Source: Mycobacterium interjectum
GTDB lineage: Bacteria > Actinomycetota > Actinomycetes > Mycobacteriales > Mycobacteriaceae
Length of the DNA stretch: 64,000 nucleotides
NCBI GenBank assembly: GCA_002102225.1
Contig: LQPB01000066.1
Coordinates: forward strand, 1-64,000
Reading direction: 5' to 3'
Every line of letters begins with the position of its first letter. Within the stretch, counting starts at the first letter, position 1. The notes beneath the pieces are model-generated. The model saw nothing but the letters and a program-made list of their open reading frames with translations. It was not told the DNA's origin and ran no database searches. A program made the translations under genes and the position numbers. Shown piece by piece: positions 44,862 to 52,052 of the stretch.

Positions 44862-45014
44862 CCTCGTTAGGTGAGGCGTCTACACGAATACAGGCCACTG
44901 ACCCCGAACGTCCAAAGACGCCCCGGGTCAGGACAGCTCCTCCCGGCTTAAGGGTTGAGCCCAGGTGGCTTCCGGAACATCGGACACGTCGTGTAGTGCC
45001 AAAGCTCTGACGAG
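44862..45014 (+). promoter_or_regulatory. M-box (ykoK) magnesium riboswitch
   Basis: The conserved 5' block CTCGTTAGGTGAGGC (44863-44877) and 3' block AGTGCCAAAGCTCTGACGAG (44994-45013) are nearly identical to the M-box consensus. CTCGTTAG pairs with CTGACGAG to close P1. Between them, GACCCCGAACGTCCAAAGACGCC matches the core in which GACCC pairs with GGGTC (seen as GACCCCGAACGTCC then AAAGACGCC). M-boxes fold on Mg2+ and switch off downstream genes. In Mtb an M-box precedes Rv1535, the gene that follows here. No classical U-tract terminator overlaps P1, so control may act through Rho or on the downstream leader. Confidence 0.93.
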
Positions 45015-45028
45015 AGGGGTGCGGATCT

Positions 45029-45042
45029 CCGGCGATCGCCGG
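45029..45042 (+). terminator. Perfect GC-rich palindrome 14 nt after the M-box
   Basis: CCGGCGATCGCCGG is a perfect 14-bp palindrome followed by TTTCTGT. It could form a short terminator-like hairpin 3' of the aptamer. The loop would have to come from the central bases, so the stem is only about 5 bp. It may be part of the expression platform or a coincidental palindrome. Confidence 0.35.
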
Positions 45043-45116
45043 TTTCTGTACTCCTTCTGGTGCGCGTAGATCGTGTGACAACGCACGCGTCGTGGCGTCG
45101 AGGAGGTGAGGGACGT

Positions 45117-45197
45117 ATGAGTTCCAGCGACAGTCCGGGCCGAAGTCCGAACTGTGTTTCGTCCCGATCCGTTCTCCGGCGCGCCGTTCGCGGCTAA
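45117..45197 (+). CDS. 26-codon upstream ORF between M-box and the 77-aa gene
   Basis: ATG 45117 follows a strong ribosome site, GAGGAGGTGAGGG (45100-45112). The frame reads 26 codons to TAA 45195-45197, giving a Ser/Arg-rich peptide (MSSSDSPGRSPNCVSSRS and an LRRAVRG end). Its stop codon abuts a hairpin (arms ATTGGC 45197-45202 and GCCAAT 45209-45214, loop TTCGCG). It lies ~97 nt upstream of the Rv1535-like start in the riboswitch leader. Its signals are stronger than those of many annotated genes here, so it is probably translated. A regulatory leader peptide is the likely role: ribosomes reaching the stop would cover the base of the hairpin. The peptide has no family I recognise. Confidence 0.6.
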   Translation: MSSSDSPGRSPNCVSSRSVLRRAVRG

Positions 45198-45293
45198 TTG
45201 GCTTCGCGGCCAATCGTTCTGGGGTTCGGAACCACTACGGGACGGGACACGTCAGTCCATTCAGTCCTCGTTGATTCCGATTAGGAGACGATC

Positions 45294-45527
45294 ATGACCG
45301 CAGTTCTGCACGACGAAGTGGTAACGGTGGCGCCCGCCCGCACGCTGACGGTGGTGCGCGACGACAACCCGGCCCCCGCCCCCAAGAAGGCGGCGCGCCC
45401 GGTCGAGCGCCGGACCATCGTCATCAGCGACCCGGTGGTGGACGGGGCCGCCCACCTGTTGAGCATCGGCCTGCGGCACGTCTACGCGGCGCTCTGGCGC
45501 GTCGGTGTGCTCGACGTCCGTGCCTGA
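45294..45527 (+). CDS. Conserved 77-aa protein under M-box control (Rv1535-like)
   Basis: 77-residue protein. The first ~40 residues are Val/Pro/Ala-rich with a basic patch (APKKAARPVERR). The C-terminal half is helical (DGAAHLLSIGLRHVYAALWR) and amphipathic. There is no clear membrane segment or enzyme motif. AGGAGA sits about 7 nt before the ATG. It is preceded by the M-box and upstream ORF, so synthesis should rise when Mg2+ is scarce. A large hairpin follows 26 bp after the stop. Mtb Rv1535 has the same place and size; its function is unknown to me. A role in Mg2+ limitation or acid stress is inference. Confidence 0.85.
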   Translation: MTAVLHDEVVTVAPARTLTVVRDDNPAPAPKKAARPVERRTIVISDPVVDGAAHLLSIGLRHVYAALWRVGVLDVRA

Positions 45528-45552
45528 GAAGGTGGACAGTGGGCAATCGGGG

Positions 45553-45608
45553 CTCCAAGGGGCTACCCGGCCGCAGGTCGTTTCCTGAGGCCAGGTAGCC
45601 CCTTGGAG
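45553..45608. terminator. 15-bp perfect inverted repeat terminator after the 77-aa gene
   Basis: CTCCAAGGGGCTACC (45553-45567) and GGTAGCCCCTTGGAG (45594-45608) are perfect reverse complements. The 26-nt loop contains further complementary bits (GGCC, CAGG/CCTG). There is no U-tract, which is common for mycobacterial terminators. It separates the M-box transcript from the T-box leader of ileS. Confidence 0.8.
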
Positions 45609-45620
45609 TGCGTCATTCCG

Positions 45621-45836
45621 TAGAATCGACGAAGTGGCATCGATCCGGCGATCACCGGGGAGCCTTCGGAAGAACGGCCGGCACGGCTCAGTAGAACCGA
45701 ACGGGTAGGCCCGTCACAGCCTGCATCGAGCGGTCGCGCGCAAGCGCGGCAAGCGGGGTGGTACCGCGGCGCTCGCGCACCGTGCGCGTCGTCGTCCCCG
45801 GCCTGAGCAGGACGGCCACAGGAGACGACACACATC
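45621..45836 (+). promoter_or_regulatory. T-box leader of ileS (ultrashort Stem I, translational type)
   Basis: A -10-like TAGAAT (45621-45626) begins the unit, with initiation near 45633. Stem I is an ultrashort hairpin (CCGG arms at 45645-45648 and 45655-45658) whose loop holds the isoleucine specifier ATC (45651-45653) followed by A. The T-box bulge is GGTGGTACCGCGG (45757-45769); TGGT pairs with the ACCA end of tRNA-Ile (discriminator A). Downstream, GTCGTC near 45790 can pair with GACGAC at 45824-45829 next to AGGAG (45820-45824), i.e. the ribosome site is sequestered unless uncharged tRNA-Ile binds. This matches the actinobacterial translational ileS T-boxes. There is no U-tract terminator. 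Confidence 0.92.
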
Positions 45837-48800
45837 GTGACCGAGAACGCTGACGTCAAGGCCTACCCGAAGCTGGCCGGCGGGGCGCCGGACTTCCCGG
45901 CGCTCGAGGTCGAGGTGCTCGACTACTGGGCCGGCGACGACACCTTCCGGGCCAGCATCGCGCGCCGCGACGGCGCCCCGGAGTACGTGTTCTACGACGG
46001 GCCGCCGTTCGCCAACGGGTTGCCCCACTACGGGCACCTGCTGACCGGGTACGTGAAGGACATCGTCCCGCGCTACCGCACCATGCGCGGCTACAAGGTG
46101 GAGCGCCGTTTCGGCTGGGACACCCACGGGTTGCCCGCCGAGTTGGAAGTCGAGCGCCAACTCGGCATCACCGACAAGTCGCAGATCGACGACATGGGCA
46201 TCGCCGCGTTCAACGAGGCCTGCCGCGAGTCGGTGTTGCGCTACACCGCCGAGTGGCAGGCGTATGTCACGCGCCAGGCGCGCTGGGTCGACTTCGACAA
46301 CGACTACAAGACGCTGGATCCCAGCTACATGGAGTCGGTGATCTGGGCGTTCAAGCAGCTGTGGGACAAGGGCCTGGCGTACGAGGGCTATCGGGTGCTG
46401 CCCTATTGCTGGCGCGACGAAACCCCGTTGTCCAACCACGAACTGCGGATGGACGACGACGTCTATCAGAGCCGCCAGGACCCGGCTCTGACCGTCGGAT
46501 TCAAGGTGGCCGGGGGAGAGCTGGACGGCGCCTACCTGTTGGTCTGGACGACGACGCCGTGGACCCTGCCGTCGAACCTCGCGGTGGCCGTGAACCCGGA
46601 GGTGACCTACGTGCAGGTCCGGGAGGGCGGGCGGCGTTTCGTGCTGGCCGAGGCCCGGCTGGGCGCCTATGCCCGCGAGCTGGGGGAGGAGCCCGAGGTG
46701 CTGGGCACGTACCGCGGCGCCGACCTGTTGGGCGCGCGGTACCTGCCCCCCTTCCCGTATTTCATGGACACGGCCAACGCTTTTCGGGTGTTGCCCGGCG
46801 ATTTCGTCACCACCGAGGACGGCACCGGCATCGTGCACATGGCGCCGGCCTACGGCGAGGACGACATGGCCGTCTGCGAGGCGGCCGGCATCGCCCCGGT
46901 CACCCCGGTGGATGCCAAGGGCCGCTTCGACGCCACCGTCCCGGATTACCTGGGGCAGCGCGTCTTTGACGCCAACCCGAACATCATCCGGGATTTGAAG
47001 AACGGCAGCGGCCCGGCGGCCGCGAATGGCGCGGTGCTGGTCCGCCACGAGACCTACGAGCACCCCTACCCGCACTGCTGGCGGTGCCGCAACCCGCTGA
47101 TCTACCGGGCGGTGTCGTCGTGGTTCGTCGCGGTCACCCAATTCCGCGACCGCATGGTCGAACTCAACCAGCAGATCACCTGGTACCCCGAACACGTCAA
47201 GGACGGCCAGTTCGGCAAGTGGCTGCAGGGCGCGCGCGACTGGTCGATCTCGCGAAACCGCTACTGGGGCACGCCGATTCCGGTGTGGAAATCCGATGAC
47301 CCCGCGCACCCGAGGATCGACGTCTACGGCAGCCTGGACGAGCTGGAGCGCGACTTCGGGGTGCGGCCCACCAACTTGCACCGGCCCTACATCGACGAGC
47401 TCACCCGCCCCAACCCCGACGACCCCACCGGCCGCAGCACGATGCGGCGCATCCCCGACGTGCTCGACGTGTGGTTCGACTCGGGCTCGATGCCCTACGC
47501 GCAGGTGCACTACCCGTTCGAAAATCGTGACTGGTTCGACGGGCACTACCCTGGCGACTTTATCGTCGAGTACATCGGCCAGACTCGCGGCTGGTTCTAC
47601 ACGCTGCATGTGCTCGCCACCGCGCTGTTCGACCGTCCGGCGTTCAAAACCTGCGTGGCGCACGGGATTGTGCTGGGTTCCGACGGCCAGAAGATGAGCA
47701 AATCGCTGCGCAACTACCCCGACGTTTCCGAGGTGTTCGACCGCGATGGCTCCGACGCCATGCGGTGGTTCTTGATGGCCTCGCCGATCCTGCGCGGCGG
47801 CAACCTGATCGTCACCGAGCAGGGCATCCGCGAGGGCGTGCGGCAGGTGCAGCTGCCGTTGTGGAACGCCTACAGCTTCCTGGCCTTGTACGCGCCGAAA
47901 GTCGGCACCTGGCGCACGGATTCGAGCAATGTGCTGGACCGCTACATCCTGGCCAAACTGGCGGAGTTGCGCGGGGACCTCACCGAGTCGATGGAGACCT
48001 GCGACATCTCCGGAGCCTGCGAGCAACTGCGCCAGTTCACCGAGGCGCTGACGAATTGGTATGTGCGGCGGTCGCGTTCGCGGTTCTGGGCCGAGGACGC
48101 CGACGCCATCGACACCCTGCACACCGTGCTGGAGGTGACTGCCCGTTTGGCCGCGCCGCTGTTGCCGTCGGTCACCGAGATCATCTGGCGGGGACTGACC
48201 TTCGGGCGCTCGGTGCATCTGACCGACTGGCCCGAGGCGGACGCCGTACCGGCGGATGTCGATCTGGTCACCGCGATGGACCAGGTGCGGGAAGTGTGCT
48301 CGGCCGCGTCGTCGCTGCGTAAGGCCAAGAAGCTGCGGGTGCGCCTGCCGCTGCCGAAACTGACCGTGGCGGTGGAGGATCCGCAGCGGTTGGAGCCGTT
48401 TGTCGACCTGATCGCCGACGAGCTCAACGTCAAGGTCGTCGAACTCACCGACGCGATCGACACCTACGGCCGGTTCGAGCTCACGGTCAACGCGCGGGTG
48501 GCCGGACCGCGGCTCGGCAAGGACGTGCAGGCCGCCATCAAGGCGGTCAAGGCCGGCGAGGGCGTGGTCAACCCCGATGGCACCCTGAGCGCGGGCCCGG
48601 CGGTGCTGCGGCCCGAGGAGTACAGCTCCCGCCTGGTGGCCGCGGACCCGGACTACACCGCGGCGCTGCCCGACGGGTCCGGTCTGGTGGTGCTGGACGG
48701 CACGGTCACTCCGGAGCTGGAGGCCGAGGGTTGGGCCAAGGACCGGATCCGCGAGCTGCAGGAGCTGCGCAAGTCGACGGGCCTGGACGTGTCCGATCGC

Positions 48801-48962
48801 ATCCGCGTGGTGATGTCGGTGCCCGCCGAGCGGGCCGACTGGGCGCAGGCGCACCGCGACCTAATCGCGGGGGAGATACTCGCCACCAGCTTCGAGTTCG
48901 GCGAGCCCGCCGACGGCGCCGAGATCGGCGACGGCGTGCGGGTGGCGATCGCCAAGGCCTGA
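45837..48962 (+). CDS. ileS: Isoleucyl-tRNA synthetase IleS
   Basis: 1041-residue class I synthetase, same length as the Mtb enzyme and of the eukaryote-like (IleRS2) type. The HIGH motif is HYGH (64-67), and KMSKS is at 619-623. WGTPIPVW and DVWFDSGSMPYAQ are the usual editing- and catalytic-domain blocks. The anticodon-binding region follows from ~690 (NAYSFLALYAPKVG). The GTG start at 45837 follows AGGAGACGAC, whose access the T-box controls. It charges tRNA-Ile. The gene ends 1 nt before a strong stem-loop. Confidence 0.97.
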   Translation: MTENADVKAYPKLAGGAPDFPALEVEVLDYWAGDDTFRASIARRDGAPEYVFYDGPPFANGLPHYGHLLTGYVKDIVPRYRTMRGYKVERRFGWDTHGLPAELEVERQLGITDKSQIDDMGIAAFNEACRESVLRYTAEWQAYVTRQARWVDFDNDYKTLDPSYMESVIWAFKQLWDKGLAYEGYRVLPYCWRDETPLSNHELRMDDDVYQSRQDPALTVGFKVAGGELDGAYLLVWTTTPWTLPSNLAVAVNPEVTYVQVREGGRRFVLAEARLGAYARELGEEPEVLGTYRGADLLGARYLPPFPYFMDTANAFRVLPGDFVTTEDGTGIVHMAPAYGEDDMAVCEAAGIAPVTPVDAKGRFDATVPDYLGQRVFDANPNIIRDLKNGSGPAAANGAVLVRHETYEHPYPHCWRCRNPLIYRAVSSWFVAVTQFRDRMVELNQQITWYPEHVKDGQFGKWLQGARDWSISRNRYWGTPIPVWKSDDPAHPRIDVYGSLDELERDFGVRPTNLHRPYIDELTRPNPDDPTGRSTMRRIPDVLDVWFDSGSMPYAQVHYPFENRDWFDGHYPGDFIVEYIGQTRGWFYTLHVLATALFDRPAFKTCVAHGIVLGSDGQKMSKSLRNYPDVSEVFDRDGSDAMRWFLMASPILRGGNLIVTEQGIREGVRQVQLPLWNAYSFLALYAPKVGTWRTDSSNVLDRYILAKLAELRGDLTESMETCDISGACEQLRQFTEALTNWYVRRSRSRFWAEDADAIDTLHTVLEVTARLAAPLLPSVTEIIWRGLTFGRSVHLTDWPEADAVPADVDLVTAMDQVREVCSAASSLRKAKKLRVRLPLPKLTVAVEDPQRLEPFVDLIADELNVKVVELTDAIDTYGRFELTVNARVAGPRLGKDVQAAIKAVKAGEGVVNPDGTLSAGPAVLRPEEYSSRLVAADPDYTAALPDGSGLVVLDGTVTPELEAEGWAKDRIRELQELRKSTGLDVSDRIRVVMSVPAERADWAQAHRDLIAGEILATSFEFGEPADGAEIGDGVRVAIAKA

Positions 48963-49025
48963 CCGCGAAAGTGCAGCTAGCGACCCATTTCGCGAGCGGG
49001 GGGGTCGGCAGTCGCACTTTCGCGG
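48963..49025. terminator. Stem-loop after ileS, copy 1 of a dispersed inverted repeat
   Basis: The left arm begins CCGCGAAAGTGC at 48963. The right arm, 49003-49025, ends GCACTTTCGCGG. The arms match at 19 of 23 positions around a ~17-nt loop. It begins directly after the ileS stop. A second copy with the same core (AAAGTGC...ACTGCCGAC) lies at 50058-50119. It probably terminates or stabilises the ileS transcript. There is no U-tract. Confidence 0.65.
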
Positions 49026-49124
49026 GAAAAAGTTCCGAAAAAACTGTCCGACCCATCGGGGGTGGCCGCTCCTACCTGTGACGGCGGCTCAACGGGGGCC
49101 GCGACCACAGTTAAGGAACGCACC

Positions 49125-50039
49125 ATGAGCACCATCGAAGACTTCCAGTCGGCGACCTTCGCAGCCCTCCGGCACGACGACCTGACGGTCGCGGCCACCC
49201 CGCACGAGGACCTCACCGTCGCCGAGGCGTGGGCATCGAGCCCGCTGGGCGATCCCGCGATCGAGGACGGATCCCTGTCCACGCCCGCGGCGTTTGAGGA
49301 CTTTCCGGCCACCACCGCGACCGCGAAGCCGCGCTCGAGGGGCACGAACATCCTGGTGGCGGGGGCCGTCGTAGCGGCGCTCGGCGCGGTTGCCGGCCTC
49401 GGCCTGATGCTGCTCGACGGGTCGGGCAAGGAGCAGAAGCCGGCCGTCGTGGTGCCGAATTCCGCCGTGTCGCCCCAGGCCCCCAGTGCGGCGGTGGCGC
49501 CGCCGGCCGTCGCGCCGGCTCCGCCCCCGGCGGTGACGCCGCCCGACGCCGGACAGGCCTCGCCCGGCGCGACCGGACCCGCCGCCGGCGGGGAAGCGCC
49601 CGTCGTGGTCCTGCCCGCGCCTGCGCCGGCGCCCGTGGCCGGCCCGGCCGATCCCGGTGCCCCGGCCGACCCGGGCACCCCGCCGCCCCCTCCCTCGGTG
49701 ACGGTCAACGTCCCGGGAGTGATCCCGGTGCCCGTGCCCGTTCCGGTTCCTGTGCCGCCGCAGCAGGGCGGTGGCCAGCAGCAGGGCGGTGGCCAGCAGC
49801 AGGGCGGTGGCCAGCAGCAGGGTGGCGGTCAGCAGCAGGGTGGCGGTCAGCAGCAGGGTGGCGGACAGCAGGGTGGTGGCCACCCGCCGGTCCAGTGCCT
49901 TGCCTGCCAGCAACACCCGATCCAGCAGCAGCCGATCCACCCGCTGCCGATCCAGCAGCAGCCGATCCAGCAGCAGCCAGTTCACCCGCAGCCCGTCCAC
50001 CCGCAACCCATCCAGCAGCCGCTCCCCGTGAAGAAGTAA
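49125..50039 (+). CDS. Anchored repeat-rich protein (QQGGGQ and PIQQQ repeats)
   Basis: 304-residue protein. Residues 1-70 are acidic and soluble. One hydrophobic segment follows at about 74-96 (NILVAGAVVAALGAVAGLGL) with a preceding basic KPRSR, so it has type II topology (N-in, C-out). The outer part is Pro/Ala-rich, then VPVPVPVPVP, then six QQGGGQ repeats, a CLAC Cys pair, and seven five-residue units such as PIQQQ and PVHPQ. There is no catalytic domain. A cell-envelope structural or adhesive role is plausible but unproven. I chose ATG 49125 because AAGGAACG lies 5 nt upstream. I recall no Mtb counterpart between ileS and dinX, so it looks like a lineage-specific insertion. Confidence 0.78.
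   Translation: MSTIEDFQSATFAALRHDDLTVAATPHEDLTVAEAWASSPLGDPAIEDGSLSTPAAFEDFPATTATAKPRSRGTNILVAGAVVAALGAVAGLGLMLLDGSGKEQKPAVVVPNSAVSPQAPSAAVAPPAVAPAPPPAVTPPDAGQASPGATGPAAGGEAPVVVLPAPAPAPVAGPADPGAPADPGTPPPPPSVTVNVPGVIPVPVPVPVPVPPQQGGGQQQGGGQQQGGGQQQGGGQQQGGGQQQGGGQQGGGHPPVQCLACQQHPIQQQPIHPLPIQQQPIQQQPVHPQPVHPQPIQQPLPVKK
49761..49868 (+). repeat. 18-bp tandem repeat, six copies (QQGGGQ coding)
   Basis: Six consecutive 18-bp units encode QQGGGQ and a partial unit follows to about 49880. The first copies are identical (CAGCAGGGCGGTGGCCAG). Later ones differ only at third bases (GGTGGCGGT). In-frame unit length means copy-number changes keep the frame. This is a minisatellite that is likely to vary between strains. 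Confidence 0.9.
49917..50021 (+). repeat. 15-bp degenerate tandem repeat, seven copies (PIQQQ/PVHPQ coding)
   Basis: Seven 15-bp units encode PIQQQ, PIHPL, PIQQQ, PIQQQ, PVHPQ, PVHPQ and PIQQP. The unit core is CCGATCCAGCAGCAG with drift to CCCGTCCACCCGCA. Together with the upstream 18-bp repeat, it makes up the C-terminal third of the gene. The alternation of Gln- and His/Pro-type units looks like segmental duplication. Confidence 0.8.
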
Positions 50040-50057
50040 GCCCGGGGCCGCTCGATT

Positions 50058-50119
50058 CCGAAAGTGCAACTGCCGACACGCTTCCCGAGAGGGGCGGTCG
50101 GCAGTTTGCACTTGCGCGG
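50058..50119. terminator. Stem-loop between convergent genes, copy 2 of the dispersed repeat
   Basis: The left arm (50058-50077) is CCGAAAGTGCAACTGCCGAC. The right arm begins GTCGGCAGTTTGCAC (from 50097) and ends at 50119. Pairing is near-perfect with small bulges. It lies between a rightward stop (50039) and a leftward stop (50126), so it suits a bidirectional terminator. Core bases match the copy after ileS. Confidence 0.65.
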
Positions 50120-50125
50120 TGTGGT

Positions 50126-50608
50126 TTAGGTGCGGGACCGCAAAGCGCGGCGGGCGTGCGGCCAGAACGGCATCCCGGCCACCACGGTCGCGCCGGTTGC
50201 GATGACGCCGACCGCGACGTCGACGCTCTCGCGGCCGTCCTGTGCCCAGTAGACGTCCTTGAGGTCCAGCAGCAGCGCCAGCTCGTCGACGATCATCGCG
50301 TTCGCTGCGCCGTACGCGGGGTGCCGGCGCTGCTTCTCCGATCCGCGCAGACCCACGGCGGCCACCGTCGCCAGCATCCCGATGCCGAGATTGTAGTGGT
50401 GAAAGTGCTTGCCGCCCATGCTCATACCGCCACCCGACGGCCCGTGGCCGGCGCGGATCCAGTGTGTGAGTCCGCGCAGACCGGCAAACGTGAGCGTGAA
50501 CGACGCCCAGGCCAGCACGGTTGCCTGCTCGCCTGGTTGCAGCCGCTGGTCCCACTGGTGACGTAACCGCGCCAGCCGGGACGTCGGCGCGCCTCGCTCG
50601 GCGTCCAT
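50126..50608 (-). CDS. Conserved-looking small membrane protein
   Basis: 160-residue protein with about three or four hydrophobic segments (ATVLAWASFTLTFAGL; LGIGMLATVAAVGL; VAVGVIATGATVVAGM). A His-rich motif, GKHFHHYNLG, follows the first segment, and an acidic patch (VDELALLLDLKD) lies before the last. His clusters facing a membrane could bind metal or haem, but there is no recognised family. I chose ATG 50608 because residues upstream are not hydrophobic or conserved-looking; the frame opens at 50707. It is divergent from dinX with 34 bp between, so promoters overlap. Confidence 0.65.
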   Translation of the reverse strand: MDAERGAPTSRLARLRHQWDQRLQPGEQATVLAWASFTLTFAGLRGLTHWIRAGHGPSGGGMSMGGKHFHHYNLGIGMLATVAAVGLRGSEKQRRHPAYGAANAMIVDELALLLDLKDVYWAQDGRESVDVAVGVIATGATVVAGMPFWPHARRALRSRT

Positions 50609-50642
50609 ACCCCAGGACGTTAGACCAATAGCATCTGCAGGT

Positions 50643-52052
50643 GTGGAGTCCCGCTGGGTGCTGCACCTGGACATGGACGCGTTTTTCGCCTCCGTCGAGC
50701 AGCTCACCCGACCGACCCTGCGGGGGCGGCCGGTGCTGGTCGGCGGCCTCGGCGGCCGGGGCGTGGTGGCCGGCGCCAGCTACGAGGCGCGGGTGTTCGG
50801 CGCCCGGTCGGCCATGCCGATGCATCAGGCGCGCCGGCTGATCGGCGTGACCGCGGTGGTGTTGCCGCCCCGCGGGGTGGTCTACGGGCTGGCCAGCCGC
50901 CGGGTCTTCGACACGGTGCGCGGCCTGGTGCCCGTCGTCGAGCAGCTGTCCGTCGACGAGGGCTTCGGTGAGCCGCCGCGGCTGGCCGGGGCGTCGGCCC
51001 AGGAGGTCGAGGCGTTCTGTGAGGGATTGCGGCGCCGCATTCGCGACGAGACCGGCCTGGTCGCCTCCGTCGGGGCGGGCTCGGGCAAGCAGATCGCCAA
51101 GATCGCCTCCGGCCTGGCCAAACCCGATGGCGTGCGGGTGGTGCGGCGCGCCGAGGAGCAGGCGCTGCTCGGCGGGTTGCCGGTGCGGCGGCTGTGGGGC
51201 ATCGGCCCGGTCGCCGAGGAGAAGCTGAATCGACTGGGCATCGAGACGGTCGGGCAACTGGCCGCGCTGACCGACGCCGAGGTGGCCAACCTGCTCGGCG
51301 CGACGGTCGGCCCGGCGCTGCACCGGCTGGCCCGCGGCATCGACGACCGCCCGGTCGCCGAGAGGGCCGAGGCCAAGCAGATCAGCTCGGAGTCGACCTT
51401 CGCCGTCGACCTGACCAGCCTCGAGCAGCTGCGCGACGCGATCGACCCGATCGCCGAGCACGCGCATCAACGCCTGCTGCGCGACGGCCGCGGCGCGCGC
51501 ACCGTCACGGTCAAGCTGAAGAAGTCCGACATGAGCACGCTGACCCGCTCCGCGACGCTGCCCTACGCGACGACCGAACCGGGTGCGTTGATCGCGGTGG
51601 CGCACCGCCTGCTGCTCGACCCACGCGAAATCGGGCCCATTCGGCTTCTGGGCGTGGGTTTTTCGGGCCTGAGCGACGTGCGCCAGGAATCGTTGTTCCC
51701 GGACCTGGAGTTGGCGGGCGACACCCTGAATTCTCAGGAGGAACACCCCGCCGTGACCGCGACCGAGGCGATGTTCGCACCCGCCCCGGAGGCGTCAACG
51801 TGGCGGGTCGGCGACGACGTTGCCCACCGCGACTACGGGCACGGCTGGGTGCAGGGCGCGGGCCACGGCGTGGTGACCGTGCGGTTCGAGACCCGCGGCT
51901 CGGGGCCGGGCCAGGCGCGCACGTTTCCCGCCGACACGGGCGACCTCACCGGCGCCAATCCCGTCGACTCCCTGGACTGGCCCGACTACATCGGCGCGCT
52001 GCAGGCCGACGCGGTGCTAGCCCCAGCGGTCGATGACGTCGGCGACGGGTAG
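50643..52052 (+). CDS. dinX: Y-family DNA polymerase IV DinX (DinB1)
   Basis: 469-residue Y-family polymerase. The first catalytic acid lies in HLDMDAFFASVE (Asp 10/12), and the second motif is SVDEGF (S-x-D-E; Gly follows where Ala is common). Helix-hairpin-helix-type residues follow (WGIGPVAEEKLNRLGIETV is in two parts: WGIGPVAEEKL and LGIETV). The beta-clamp-binding motif QESLFPDLEL sits near residue 345, so it can be recruited to replication forks. A ~100-residue C-terminal extension follows. The enzyme carries out error-prone bypass. The GTG start at 50643 is weakly supported by a Shine-Dalgarno; MDAFF at the start fixes the frame. The 3' end overlaps ansA by 36 bp (convergent). Confidence 0.92.
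   Translation: MESRWVLHLDMDAFFASVEQLTRPTLRGRPVLVGGLGGRGVVAGASYEARVFGARSAMPMHQARRLIGVTAVVLPPRGVVYGLASRRVFDTVRGLVPVVEQLSVDEGFGEPPRLAGASAQEVEAFCEGLRRRIRDETGLVASVGAGSGKQIAKIASGLAKPDGVRVVRRAEEQALLGGLPVRRLWGIGPVAEEKLNRLGIETVGQLAALTDAEVANLLGATVGPALHRLARGIDDRPVAERAEAKQISSESTFAVDLTSLEQLRDAIDPIAEHAHQRLLRDGRGARTVTVKLKKSDMSTLTRSATLPYATTEPGALIAVAHRLLLDPREIGPIRLLGVGFSGLSDVRQESLFPDLELAGDTLNSQEEHPAVTATEAMFAPAPEASTWRVGDDVAHRDYGHGWVQGAGHGVVTVRFETRGSGPGQARTFPADTGDLTGANPVDSLDWPDYIGALQADAVLAPAVDDVGDG

Noticed and set aside
45714..48854. 1046-codon minus-strand open frame
   Set aside because: Antisense to ileS and its T-box; it runs through conserved ileS motifs and has no recognisable domain.
49761..50021. CRISPR-like array
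   Set aside because: Repeats are contiguous without spacers, are in frame, and encode QQGGGQ/PIQQQ; there are no cas genes.
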